A program made the translations under genes and the position numbers. Positions 33,806-41,936 of a DNA stretch of 44,237 nt are shown piece by piece; positions within the stretch are counted from its first letter, which is position 1, and each line of letters begins with the position of its first letter. Origin of the DNA: Azoarcus sp031555955 (lineage in GTDB: Bacteria > Pseudomonadota > Gammaproteobacteria > Burkholderiales > Rhodocyclaceae). Location of the stretch: positions 1 through 44,237 of the forward strand of contig JAVBTY010000047.1 in assembly GCA_031555955.1 (NCBI GenBank), read 5' to 3'. The notes beneath the pieces are model-generated. The model saw only the letters and a list, made by a program, of their open reading frames with translations, made no database searches and was not told the origin of the DNA.

Positions 33806-34130
33806 TGGCGACCTCCCGATAGGTATCGCGCAGGATGCGCTCCAGGATAGCGGCCGCGTCCGACCCGGCCCCGGTGAGAAAATCACGCCACGCCTCTTCC
33901 GGAATCATCCCGGGATCGTACTCCACGGTGCAGGAACGGGCGAACAGGTTGGCGCGCACGGAATGCACGCCGGGGATGCGGTCCAGCAGGGTATTGAGAT
34001 GTTTCGCCTGCCCGGAGGAGAGCCCGGTTTGCGGGAGGGCGGCTTCGAGCCGGAGCCGGATCCGCCCCCGGATGTGATGGGCGATCCGTACTCCCGCCAG
34101 CAGGGCGCGCAGTTCTTCAAAGGTCGGCAT
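33792..34130 (-). CDS. HMA-like domain protein, first gene of the ferrosome-like operon (FezC-like)
   Basis: A 112-residue soluble protein. It starts MPTFEELRALLAG, preceded by GGAGGG at seven bases, so 34130 is preferred over upstream ATGs in low-complexity frames. The core (AHHIRGRIRLRL, LLDRIPGVHSVRANLFARSCTVEYDP) follows the beta-alpha-beta-beta-alpha-beta pattern of HMA_2/metal-associated domains but has no CxxC; a single Cys lies in SCTVEYD. The same HRxRGRxRLR element occurs at the N-terminus of the ATPase in this operon. HMA-containing FezC proteins accompany FezB in ferrosome clusters, which fits. Confidence 0.75.
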   Translation of the reverse strand: MPTFEELRALLAGVRIAHHIRGRIRLRLEAALPQTGLSSGQAKHLNTLLDRIPGVHSVRANLFARSCTVEYDPGMIPEEAWRDFLTGAGSDAAAILERILRDTYREVASAKP

Positions 34131-34410
34131 TGCCCGCCCTCCACGGCAGCGGCCCGGCCATGCGGGCGCCGCTGAAATACAGAAAACACCTGGTGCGATG
34201 CCTGCAATACATGCTCGCCGAAATCCTGGTTGCCTGGTTGATCGCCGCGCCCGGCAGGCAGTGCGCGGTGGAGCGTATAGCCCCGGCGTTTTCGCGCATG
34301 CCGCAAAGCGCGCTTCCGAGCGCCATGCCAACCCGTACCGGATTCACGGCGCAGCGCGATTCTGGAAAGGGTAACACACGCCACCGGGCGGGCAGCGCCG
34401 CGGGATCGGC
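34131..34410. promoter_or_regulatory. Upstream region of the ferrosome-like operon
   Basis: These 280 bases separate the response-regulator gene from the HMA-like gene, both on the minus strand. They should hold the operon promoter. I find no clear Fur box, sigma-54 site or strong sigma-70 pair. A short minus-strand frame at 34117-34377 is open but has no recognisable family and no ribosome site I would trust. A weak 5-bp hairpin (GCGCTTCCGAGCGC) lies near 34308-34321. Confidence 0.35.
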
Positions 34411-35742
34411 TCAGAGATCCTGCAGCTGGTATTTCTGGATCAGCCGGTAGGCGTGGCGTTCGCTGATGCCGAGCGCGACGGCGGCCTTCTGCCGGTTTCC
34501 GCCATATTTGACCAGCAGCTTGCCGAAATAGTCGCGCTCGATGTCTTCCAGCGTGGGTTCGTGTTCGTACTGCAGCGTGGTGCCGCCATTGCCCGCGCCC
34601 GGTACGAAAGCGAGGTGGTCGGGCAGGATCCTGGCTGATGCGCGCGAAAGAATGAAACCGCGTTCGACGACGTTGCGCAGTTCGCGCACATTGCCGGGCC
34701 AGTCGTAGCCGAGCAGGCGTCTGAGCGCCTCGGGCGCGAATTCCTTGTTTTCGGTTTTGCGGAAACTGTCGAGGAAGTGTTGCGCCAGCACCGGGATATC
34801 CTGCCTGCGGTCGCGCAGCGGCGGCAGCGCGATGATAAAGCTGGACAGGCGGTAGTAGAGATCGCTGCGGAAGCTGCCGTTCCGGCTCATTTCGAGCCGG
34901 TTGCGGTTGGTGGCGACGACGAAACGCACGTCGGCGCGCAGCGTTTTGGTGCCGCCCAGACGGCGGAAGGTGCCGGTTTCGATCACGCGCAGCAGCTTGG
35001 CCTGGATGGAGGGCGGAATTTCACCAATCTCGTCGAGGAACAGCGTGCCATCGGCCGCTTCCTCGATCAGTCCTTTTTTCTGCTGGTCCGCGCCGGTGAA
35101 GGCGCCGCGTTCGTGGCCGAACAGTTCGGATTCGAAAAGCTGCTCCTGCAGGCCGCAGCTGTCGACGGTTACCAGCGGGCCTTCAGCGCGGGCGCTGCGC
35201 TCATGCACGGCGCGTGCGATCATTTCCTTGCCGGTGCCGCTTTCGCCCTGGATGAGCACGGTCACGCCGGTGGGAGCGACCGCGTCGATCAGGCCATACA
35301 CTTCGTTCATGGCCTTGCTGTCGCCCACCAGCGCGCCCTGCCCCTGGCTGATGCGCTTGCGGTAATGCTGCAGCGTCTGGCGCAGCGCGGCGGTTTCCAG
35401 CACGCGGCGCACGGTCAGTTCCAGTTCGGCCAGGTCGACCGGCTTGGTCAGATACTCGCTCGCGCCCAGCTGGATCATGCTGACAGCGTTGCGGATCGAG
35501 CCGAAACCGGTCAGCACGATCACCGGGCACTGCGGCGAAAGCTGGGGCAGCAGGCGCTCGCAGTCGGCGTCCGGCAGGCGGAAATCCAGCATGACCAGAT
35601 CGGGTTCGTGCACGGCCAGCAGTTTTTCGGCCTCGCGCCACGAGCCCGCGCTTTTCGGCTCCAGCCCCATGCGCTCCAGGTTTTTCACCAGCAGGGCGTT
35701 GAAAATCCGGTCGTCGTCGATGACAAGAACAGTTTTTTTCAC
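34411..35742 (-). CDS. Sigma-54-dependent response regulator (NtrC family)
   Basis: A 443-residue transcription activator. The receiver domain (1-120) has the acidic pocket D9-D11, phospho-acceptor D53 (LDFRLPD) and Lys in LTKP. The AAA+ domain has Walker A GESGTGKE and the sigma-54 contact loop GAFTGA (213-218). A Fis-type helix-turn-helix lies at the C-terminus (GGNRQKAAVALGISERHAYRLIQKY). It is therefore a classical enhancer-binding protein. The kinase gene precedes it with a 4-base overlap. Its targets probably include the molybdoenzyme operon, whose upstream region carries a sigma-54 promoter with two matching palindromes. Confidence 0.96.
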   Translation of the reverse strand: MKKTVLVIDDDRIFNALLVKNLERMGLEPKSAGSWREAEKLLAVHEPDLVMLDFRLPDADCERLLPQLSPQCPVIVLTGFGSIRNAVSMIQLGASEYLTKPVDLAELELTVRRVLETAALRQTLQHYRKRISQGQGALVGDSKAMNEVYGLIDAVAPTGVTVLIQGESGTGKEMIARAVHERSARAEGPLVTVDSCGLQEQLFESELFGHERGAFTGADQQKKGLIEEAADGTLFLDEIGEIPPSIQAKLLRVIETGTFRRLGGTKTLRADVRFVVATNRNRLEMSRNGSFRSDLYYRLSSFIIALPPLRDRRQDIPVLAQHFLDSFRKTENKEFAPEALRRLLGYDWPGNVRELRNVVERGFILSRASARILPDHLAFVPGAGNGGTTLQYEHEPTLEDIERDYFGKLLVKYGGNRQKAAVALGISERHAYRLIQKYQLQDL

Positions 35743-37718
35743 TCCAAAGCCGCCGTAAAAACTTTTCCGGTAGAAGAAGAAAACAGGATGCCGTCCGCCT
35801 CGCCATCCATCGCAGCGCCAATGAGAGGCAGGCGGATACGGAAACGCGCGCCTTTGCCTGGCGCGCTGTCGATCTCAATCGTTCCGTTGTAACGCGCCAC
35901 GGTTGAACGCACGATTGAAAGCCCCAGCCCGGTGCCCATGGCGCCATCCGCCCGCTGGCTGTAAAACGGGTGAAAGATGCGCGCAAGGTTTTCCGGCGTG
36001 ATGCCGACGCCGGTATCCGCGATCTCGACCACAGCGTGCCCGCCTTCCACGCGGCTGCGCAAAGACACCTCGCCTCCCTCCGGCATGGCGTGGTGGGCGT
36101 TCTGCACCATGTTGAAAATCATCATGCGCAGTTCGCTCGGGTCGGCATAAACCATGGGTGAATCCGGCGAAAAATCCTCAACCTGGCGGATGCCGCGCGC
36201 AAGCGCATCGTAATTGAGCAGCATGGCCGCATCGTGCATCGCATGGTTGATCCCGACGCTCTGCAGCACCTCGTTAGGGTGGCGGCACAGCAGCAGCAGA
36301 CGGTGCGTGACGTCGATGCAGCGGTCGATTTCACCATCGACGAGGCCCAGGCAATCTTCAAGCTCGCCGTCGGCCAGCGTATTTTCCTGGGCGCTGCGCG
36401 TCAGGCTCTGCACCGCCAGGCGCACCGATGCGAGCGGATTGTGGATCTCATGCGCAATGCCGGCGGCAAGCATGCCGATTTCCGACAGGCGCTGTTCCTG
36501 CGAATAGCGGGCCAGCGTGGACAGGTCGCGCAGCGATTCGACGACGCAGGGACGCGCGCCGTCCGGATCTTCCAGCATGATGCGCGATGCGACGGTTTCA
36601 ACGGCAACCTCGGCCCCGTCGGAACGGAACAGGCGCTGCTCGTATTTGAGCATGGGCTGGGCGTCACTCAGCGCGAGCAGGGGGCAGATCGTCAGCGTGG
36701 ACGGGCAGGGTTCATCGAGCGTGTGGCTGGTGCGGTAGCACTTCTGCGCCAGGGCGGCTTCCCGGCTCAGGCCGAGCAGCCTGCAGTAAGCGTCGTTGAC
36801 GGCGAGGATGCGGTGATCCGGGCTGATGACGCGCACCGCGTCGGGCAGGCTGTCGAGCAGGCTGCGCAGGTAGCGCTGCTGGGCCTGCAGCTCGCCATGG
36901 CTGGTTTCGAGACTGGCCGCCATGCGGTTGAACGTCTGGCCGAGCTGCGCCAGTTCGTCATCGTCGCGCGTGCTCACGCGCACGCTGTGATCGCCCTCGC
37001 TGAGACGGTGCGCGGCCTGCGCCAGCGCGTCCACCGGAAGCATCACGTAGCGGCGCAGCGCATGGTAGCCCACGACGCAGGAAAGCAGCATCACCAGCGC
37101 CGCCCCGGCGGTGAGCCCCAGTGCGCTGTTGCGCGCCTGGGCGCGCATGGAGCTGGCGTCGTAATCGACCACCAGCACGCCGTTGAGCGGATGCGTGTCG
37201 AGCGGGCCGTGGCAGCCCGTGCAGGCGGCCTGGTTGAACACCGGGTTGACCGAGCGCAGCACTTCCTGCCCGGTGTCGCTGGCGGTGAAGCGGGCGAAAC
37301 CGGCGGGGTCGATGTCGTCGGGCAGGGAAAAATGTCCGCCGGTCAGCGACGGATCGGAGGCGAAATGGATTGTCCCGGCGGGGTCGAGTATCCGCACGCC
37401 GAGAATGCCGGGCTGCAGCCCCAGGCGGGCGATGATCTGCTGCAGGCCGGGCACGTCGCGCTTGAGCATGGCGTTTTCGAGCGCGGCCTCAAGCAGGCGG
37501 TTGACCTGCATCGACGCGGAGGCGCGCTCCTCGATGAGCTGCCCGCGATAAACCGCGAAGAACACCCCCAGCAGCAGCACCGATGCAAGCGCGGAAGCGG
37601 CCAGCATCGCCAGTACGATCTTGCGCCGCAGCCGGGCCGCCCACCACGCGCGCAGGCGACCGGCCGGACGGGCGATGCGGGGCGGGGCTTCGATGGCGGG
37701 GCTGGAGGAAATGGACAT
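35739..37718 (-). CDS. Membrane sensor histidine kinase with periplasmic CxxCH haem motif
   Basis: A 659-residue kinase pairing with the downstream sigma-54 activator. Two transmembrane helices (about 33-55 and 199-221) flank a periplasmic domain of about 140 residues that holds a c-type haem motif C166-T-G-C169-H170 near its end. HAMP (about 222-275), PAS (about 285-400), HisKA with H423 (AGIAHEIHNPLAS) and HATPase_c (GTGLGLSIVRS) follow. A covalently bound haem would let it sense redox state or a gaseous or anionic ligand in the periplasm; that is inference from the motif. No good ribosome site precedes the ATG at 37718, so the start is less certain. Confidence 0.93.
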   Translation of the reverse strand: MSISSSPAIEAPPRIARPAGRLRAWWAARLRRKIVLAMLAASALASVLLLGVFFAVYRGQLIEERASASMQVNRLLEAALENAMLKRDVPGLQQIIARLGLQPGILGVRILDPAGTIHFASDPSLTGGHFSLPDDIDPAGFARFTASDTGQEVLRSVNPVFNQAACTGCHGPLDTHPLNGVLVVDYDASSMRAQARNSALGLTAGAALVMLLSCVVGYHALRRYVMLPVDALAQAAHRLSEGDHSVRVSTRDDDELAQLGQTFNRMAASLETSHGELQAQQRYLRSLLDSLPDAVRVISPDHRILAVNDAYCRLLGLSREAALAQKCYRTSHTLDEPCPSTLTICPLLALSDAQPMLKYEQRLFRSDGAEVAVETVASRIMLEDPDGARPCVVESLRDLSTLARYSQEQRLSEIGMLAAGIAHEIHNPLASVRLAVQSLTRSAQENTLADGELEDCLGLVDGEIDRCIDVTHRLLLLCRHPNEVLQSVGINHAMHDAAMLLNYDALARGIRQVEDFSPDSPMVYADPSELRMMIFNMVQNAHHAMPEGGEVSLRSRVEGGHAVVEIADTGVGITPENLARIFHPFYSQRADGAMGTGLGLSIVRSTVARYNGTIEIDSAPGKGARFRIRLPLIGAAMDGEADGILFSSSTGKVFTAALE

Positions 37719-37802
37719 GGGGCGCGGTTTTGTTTTGGATGGTTCGCGTCACAATAGAAGGAGGCTGCCGCCCAGGCAATGCCTCCAGACCAGTAAAACG
37801 GC

Positions 37803-37826
37803 CTCCGTGCGGAAGTCCGCACGGAG
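37803..37826 (-). terminator. Probable intrinsic terminator after the torD-like gene
   Basis: CTCCGTGCGGA (37803-37813) and TCCGCACGGAG (37816-37826) form an 11-bp perfect stem just past the chaperone stop codon at 37832. On the minus strand it is followed by GCCGTTTTA, a short T-run. It would end the molybdoenzyme operon and separate it from the kinase/regulator operon. The weak T-tract leaves room for read-through. Confidence 0.6.
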
Positions 37827-37831
37827 AAAAA

Positions 37832-38650
37832 CTACCAGACCGGGCCTGTCCCCGGAATAAAGGGCATGGCGTCACCGCAGGTCGGGCCCTGCGGCGCTTT
37901 CGCGGTTTTCTGCTCTTCCGTGCCGGGCGGCGGCAAAGGTGCGCTGGCGAGCACGATCAGCGCCGCGCGCAGGGCATGAAGGTAATCGGCCGTGAGCATC
38001 GCCAGCGCCGCATAAAAAGGCGTGGCCGCGCGCGCTCCGACCCGTTCGGCAAAACGTCCGATCCAGCGCAGCAGGTGGGCGTCGAGAAAATCCGCCGCCG
38101 GACGCAGAGCCGCATCATCGGCGGCGAGAGTGAACAGATGGGCTGCGAACTGCAGCTGCAGGCTGAGATTGTCGTCCTGACGCCGCCGCCAGTCGCCCGC
38201 TTCCAGGTCGTATTTCCGGTACCACTCACGCACCGCGAACATGGGCTCCTGACGCTCCAGCCCGTCTTCGTCGAGCCAGGCGGATTCGTTGGGCGAAGCG
38301 TGATAGCGGCCGGTAAGGTAGATCGCGGCGTAATCGGCCGCCATGTCATCGGGCGAAGCCCGCAGTGCGGCGTCACCGCCGCCGAGCGTGTGCGCCATCA
38401 GCAGCCGGGCTTCTTCCCCCTCGCGGGTGGCGGACGGAAGCGCCAGACAGCCGGGAAACTCCGCCGACCTGAGCGCGGCGAGCGTGGCGGCGTCAAGCTC
38501 GACGCCGTGCAGACGGGCCAGCAGGCCGAGATCCTCGGCCACCATGCCGCGCCACGGAATTGTCTCCTCCACCGTTGTCGGGTTGCCGGTGGTTGTAGCC
38601 GTGGTCACTGGAATGGCGTTGTCCGTCTGCATTGCTCCGTCAGCCTGCAT
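37832..38650 (-). CDS. TorD/DmsD-family molybdoenzyme maturation chaperone
   Basis: About 272 residues of the TorD/NarJ superfamily. Such cytosolic chaperones bind the Tat signal of the catalytic subunit and hold it for cofactor insertion. Visible features are the all-helical fold, DMAADYAAIYLTGRYHASPNESAWLDEDGLERQEPMFAVREWYRKYDLEA (the conserved Y-x-x-L-F...P..S.Y-like region), and the later FLDAHLLRWIGRF helix. The start is ambiguous: the ATG at 38650 overlaps the ferredoxin gene by 11 bases, while ACGGAG better serves a start at 38632. It is the last gene of the molybdoenzyme operon. Confidence 0.85.
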   Translation of the reverse strand: MQADGAMQTDNAIPVTTATTTGNPTTVEETIPWRGMVAEDLGLLARLHGVELDAATLAALRSAEFPGCLALPSATREGEEARLLMAHTLGGGDAALRASPDDMAADYAAIYLTGRYHASPNESAWLDEDGLERQEPMFAVREWYRKYDLEAGDWRRRQDDNLSLQLQFAAHLFTLAADDAALRPAADFLDAHLLRWIGRFAERVGARAATPFYAALAMLTADYLHALRAALIVLASAPLPPPGTEEQKTAKAPQGPTCGDAMPFIPGTGPVW

Positions 38651-39323
38651 TGTCGACCCGGCCCTTGCTGTGGGGCACGAAAACGATCGACGGGTTGGTC
38701 AGTTCCGGGTTGGCGAAATTCTTTACCGCGCGCACAACCTTGTCGTTTGGCCCAACGGCCCTGGTCTGGTAAGCACCCGCGCGCAGCTGGTCGATCGGGC
38801 CGATGTCCAGCACGCGCATCATGCACGCCTGGACGCAATACGGCGTACGCCCGGATTCGATTTCGTCGACGCACATGTTGCACTTCTTGACGATATTTTC
38901 CGAGGGATCGTACTGCGGCGCGCCGTAGGGGCAGGTCGCTTCGCAGCGGCGGCAGCCGATGCACAGGGTGCTGTCGATGTCGACAATGCCGTCTTTCGTG
39001 CGCTTCCAGATCGCACCGGTCGGGCACGATGGGATACAGGCCGGTTCGGCGCAATGGTTGCACGAAACGTTCACCTTGTACGCGAAAACGTCCGGGTACG
39101 TACCGCCTTCGATGTACATCACACGGCGCAGGCGCGGTCCGGCTGCAAGGCCGTTCTTGTCCTTGCAGGCGATTTCACAGGCGCGGCAGCCGATGCAGTC
39201 CACATTGTGGTGCACGAAGCCAAGCTGCATCTGCGGCACAACAGGGGTGTAAACCTCCTTTTTGCGCTGCTTGACCGCTTCCTTGATACGTTTCAGATCT
39301 TTGACAGGGGCTTGGTCGCTCAT
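38640..39323 (-). CDS. DmsB-like four-cluster ferredoxin subunit of the molybdoenzyme
   Basis: A 227-residue electron-transfer subunit with four [4Fe-4S] cysteine groups: CIGCRACEIAC, CNHCAEPACIPSCP, CIGCRRCEATCP and CNMC...YCVQAC. This is the DmsB/NrfC-type arrangement that wires a membrane or cytochrome donor to a molybdopterin catalytic subunit. It has no signal peptide of its own, so export as a complex with the Tat-targeted catalytic subunit is expected, as for DmsAB. It lies 24 bases after the catalytic gene and overlaps the chaperone start. Confidence 0.93.
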   Translation of the reverse strand: MSDQAPVKDLKRIKEAVKQRKKEVYTPVVPQMQLGFVHHNVDCIGCRACEIACKDKNGLAAGPRLRRVMYIEGGTYPDVFAYKVNVSCNHCAEPACIPSCPTGAIWKRTKDGIVDIDSTLCIGCRRCEATCPYGAPQYDPSENIVKKCNMCVDEIESGRTPYCVQACMMRVLDIGPIDQLRAGAYQTRAVGPNDKVVRAVKNFANPELTNPSIVFVPHSKGRVDNAG

Positions 39324-39347
39324 GGTTTTCGAATCCGGTTAGCGCGA

Positions 39348-41936
39348 TCAGTGATCGCCGCGGCGGAAGATGTGGCTGCGCGCGGTGGCGAGCTGATCCC
39401 AGCCGGGGCGGTGTGCAAGATCCGTCTTTTTGATATTGCACAGCACCGTGTTGTAGGCGAAGGCGCCAGCCGGACTCGGATCGTCCTTGGTCAGGAAGTC
39501 CGGATTGCCGCTGCGGTCGACAGATTTTTCATCCAGATCCATCCACGCGCCTTCGTGCAACACCAACACGCCGGGCATGCAGCGCTCGGTCACGTAAACC
39601 GGCACCACGACACGGCCGCGGTCGTTCCACAACTCGACCGTGTCGCCCATGGCAATGCCCAGGCGGGCGGCGTCGCTGGCGTTGATGGTGACCTCTTGCG
39701 AGTAGGTTTCGCGCAGCCACGGGATATTGTTGAAGATGCTGTGCGTGCGCCAGCGCGGGTGCGGACTGATCAGGTGGAAGGGGTAGTCCTTCGCCTTCGG
39801 GTGGTTGAGCGACTCCCACGGCTCGATCCACTTGGGAATAGCGGGAATCTCGTAGCCATACTGGGTCTTGGTCCAATCCTCGACCCGAGCCAGCCAGCCC
39901 GACAGGATTTCGATCTTGCCCGACTCGGTCGGGAACGGCTCGCCGCGCTCGATCTGGTCGCGGAAGGCGACATGCGGCTCCTTCAGCTCGAACTTGTAGA
40001 CGCCGCGCTTCTTGAACTCCTCCCAGCCCATGGCCACGCCCTGGTGCCCCATGACCCGGTTTTCCCACCACTCGCGCAGATACTCCTCGTCGACCTGGTC
40101 GTCGTTCTCGAAATAGCTGCGCGTGGACTTCGGATTGTATTGCTCACCGAAGCCGAGGCGATAGGCCAGTTCGGTGAACACCTGGAAGTCCGTCTTCGAT
40201 TCGCCCAGCGGCTGGATCACCTTCGGCCGGTGGATATAGTAATGCCCCTTGTACCAGGGCAAGGCGACGTCGTGGCGCTCGAAGTGCGTGGCGATCGGGA
40301 ACAGCACGTCAGCCCAGATGCCAGATGGCGTAATGGTCGAATCGTTGCAGACGACGAAATCAAGCTTTTTGACCGCCTCGATTTCCTTGTTGATGTTGGT
40401 GAGCTGGTTGAACCAGTCCGAACCGTGCCACCAGATCGCGCGGATATCCGGAATCTTGCCGTCGAGCTCGTCATCGCGCGGCCACAGGCCGACCTCCTCG
40501 CGCTTGAGGTTCGGGTAGTTAAGCACGCAATGTGCCCAGCGGTCCGACTTGATCGATCCCCACCAGACGTTGGCGTATTCGTCGTACGGATAGGCGACGG
40601 CCTCGGTATGAAACGCTTTGCCCACACCCTCGGCGCAGCCGCCGAGAACGCCGATATTTCCAGTCATCGCCTGCACAGCGGCAGCCATGCGGTTGTACTG
40701 CTCACCGTAGGCGTTGCGGCCCGGCGACCACGAAGCCTTGAGCGCCGCCGGTTTGGTGCGCGCGTACATGTCGGCCAGCTTCTTGATGTCTTCAGCGCTG
40801 ACGCCACAGATGTTCGCGGCCCACTCGGGCGTCTTGGGCGTACCGTCGTAAGTGCCGAGGATGTAATCCTTGAAGTTTTCCTTGCCCTGCGCCCACTCGG
40901 GCATCGTGCCAGCATCCATGCCCTGGCAGAAGCGGTCGATGAACTTCTGGTCGTGCAGATTGTTGGCGAAGATGTAGTGCGCCATCCCGGCCAGCATCGC
41001 CGCATCGGTATTGGGCCGGATCGGAATCCACCACGCATCGTAGGCGGCGGCCGAATCGGTGTATTGCGGGTCGATCAGCACGAATTTGCAGCCGCGCTGC
41101 TTGGCCAGCCGCATGTAGTAGAAAGTGTTGCCGCCGTGGAAGGTGTAGGCCGGATTCCAGCCCCACATGATGATGAGCTTCGAATGAGCGAAAGCGTCAT
41201 CCTCATTGCCATCCTCAATGGTGCCGAAGGTGATGCGCGAACTGAAGGTCGTGCCCTGGTAGGACGGCACCGACCACGAGTTGGTGCGACAGCCGAAAAT
41301 GCCCAGAAAGCGCGCCAGCAGTCCTTCGATCTGGTCAGATTTGTGCAGCACGCCGTAGGAAGCGCCGGCGTAGGACTGGTCCAGGATCGCCGTCGGGCCG
41401 TATTTCTGCTTCAGTTCCTGCATCTTCCCGGCGACAAGATCCAGCGCCTCGTTCCACGATGCGCGCTTGAACTTGCCCTCGCCGCGCGCGCCCACGCGGA
41501 TCATCGGGTACAGCAGACGCTCCTGCGAATACAGCCGCGCCCGGTACGAACGGCCGCGCAGACAGGCGCGCAGCTGCGGCATCGCTTCCGTATCCAGCCC
41601 GAACTTACCCCCGGCCTGGTAAGCGCCGTTATCGGTGGACAGGCGCACGATCACATCGCCTTTTTTGTGCGCCACCAGCATGTGGCGGGAACCGCAGTTG
41701 TGCGCGCAGGAGGTGACCACTGTTTCCAGATCGTCATCGCGCGGATAGGGTTCATACGCAAAGGCTTTGGCCACGCGCGGCATCGATAGCGACACAAGGC
41801 CTGTGGCTCCCAGCGCGGAGGCCGCCAGGGCCGTTTTCAGAAAGCGGCGGCGCGACATTGTGGCGCGGTCAGGGCCGCGCCGGAGCCAGTCGATGATGCC
41901 GTCTTCATTCATAAGCGGATGGGTGCTGAGGCTCAC
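39348..41936 (-). CDS. DMSO-reductase-family molybdopterin oxidoreductase, catalytic subunit, Tat-exported
   Basis: An 862-residue molybdo-bis-MGD enzyme. The start is the GTG at 41936, which overlaps the cytochrome stop as GTGA and has GGGAG seven bases upstream. A Tat signal SRRRFLKTALAASALGATG begins near residue 29. The N-terminal cluster site reads CAHNCGSRH...RACLRGRS: cysteine at three of the four usual places, but His where DmsA has its third Cys. Molybdopterin-binding blocks follow (IIMWGWNPAYTFHGG; FHLISPHPRWRTHSIF) and a C-terminal molydop_binding domain with LGIAMGDTVELWNDRG. The closest recognised relatives are DmsA-like reductases, but the substrate cannot be read from sequence. 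No DmsC/NrfD anchor is encoded nearby. Confidence 0.92.
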   Translation of the reverse strand: MSLSTHPLMNEDGIIDWLRRGPDRATMSRRRFLKTALAASALGATGLVSLSMPRVAKAFAYEPYPRDDDLETVVTSCAHNCGSRHMLVAHKKGDVIVRLSTDNGAYQAGGKFGLDTEAMPQLRACLRGRSYRARLYSQERLLYPMIRVGARGEGKFKRASWNEALDLVAGKMQELKQKYGPTAILDQSYAGASYGVLHKSDQIEGLLARFLGIFGCRTNSWSVPSYQGTTFSSRITFGTIEDGNEDDAFAHSKLIIMWGWNPAYTFHGGNTFYYMRLAKQRGCKFVLIDPQYTDSAAAYDAWWIPIRPNTDAAMLAGMAHYIFANNLHDQKFIDRFCQGMDAGTMPEWAQGKENFKDYILGTYDGTPKTPEWAANICGVSAEDIKKLADMYARTKPAALKASWSPGRNAYGEQYNRMAAAVQAMTGNIGVLGGCAEGVGKAFHTEAVAYPYDEYANVWWGSIKSDRWAHCVLNYPNLKREEVGLWPRDDELDGKIPDIRAIWWHGSDWFNQLTNINKEIEAVKKLDFVVCNDSTITPSGIWADVLFPIATHFERHDVALPWYKGHYYIHRPKVIQPLGESKTDFQVFTELAYRLGFGEQYNPKSTRSYFENDDQVDEEYLREWWENRVMGHQGVAMGWEEFKKRGVYKFELKEPHVAFRDQIERGEPFPTESGKIEILSGWLARVEDWTKTQYGYEIPAIPKWIEPWESLNHPKAKDYPFHLISPHPRWRTHSIFNNIPWLRETYSQEVTINASDAARLGIAMGDTVELWNDRGRVVVPVYVTERCMPGVLVLHEGAWMDLDEKSVDRSGNPDFLTKDDPSPAGAFAYNTVLCNIKKTDLAHRPGWDQLATARSHIFRRGDH

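Noticed and set aside
34117..34377. Small minus-strand frame of 86 codons upstream of the iron operon
   Set aside because: No recognisable family, no trusted ribosome site, and it overlaps the well-supported start of the HMA-like gene.
38343..41789. Long plus-strand open frame opposite the molybdoenzyme genes
   Set aside because: Antisense shadow of the catalytic and FeS subunit genes, both of which have clear cofactor motifs on the minus strand.
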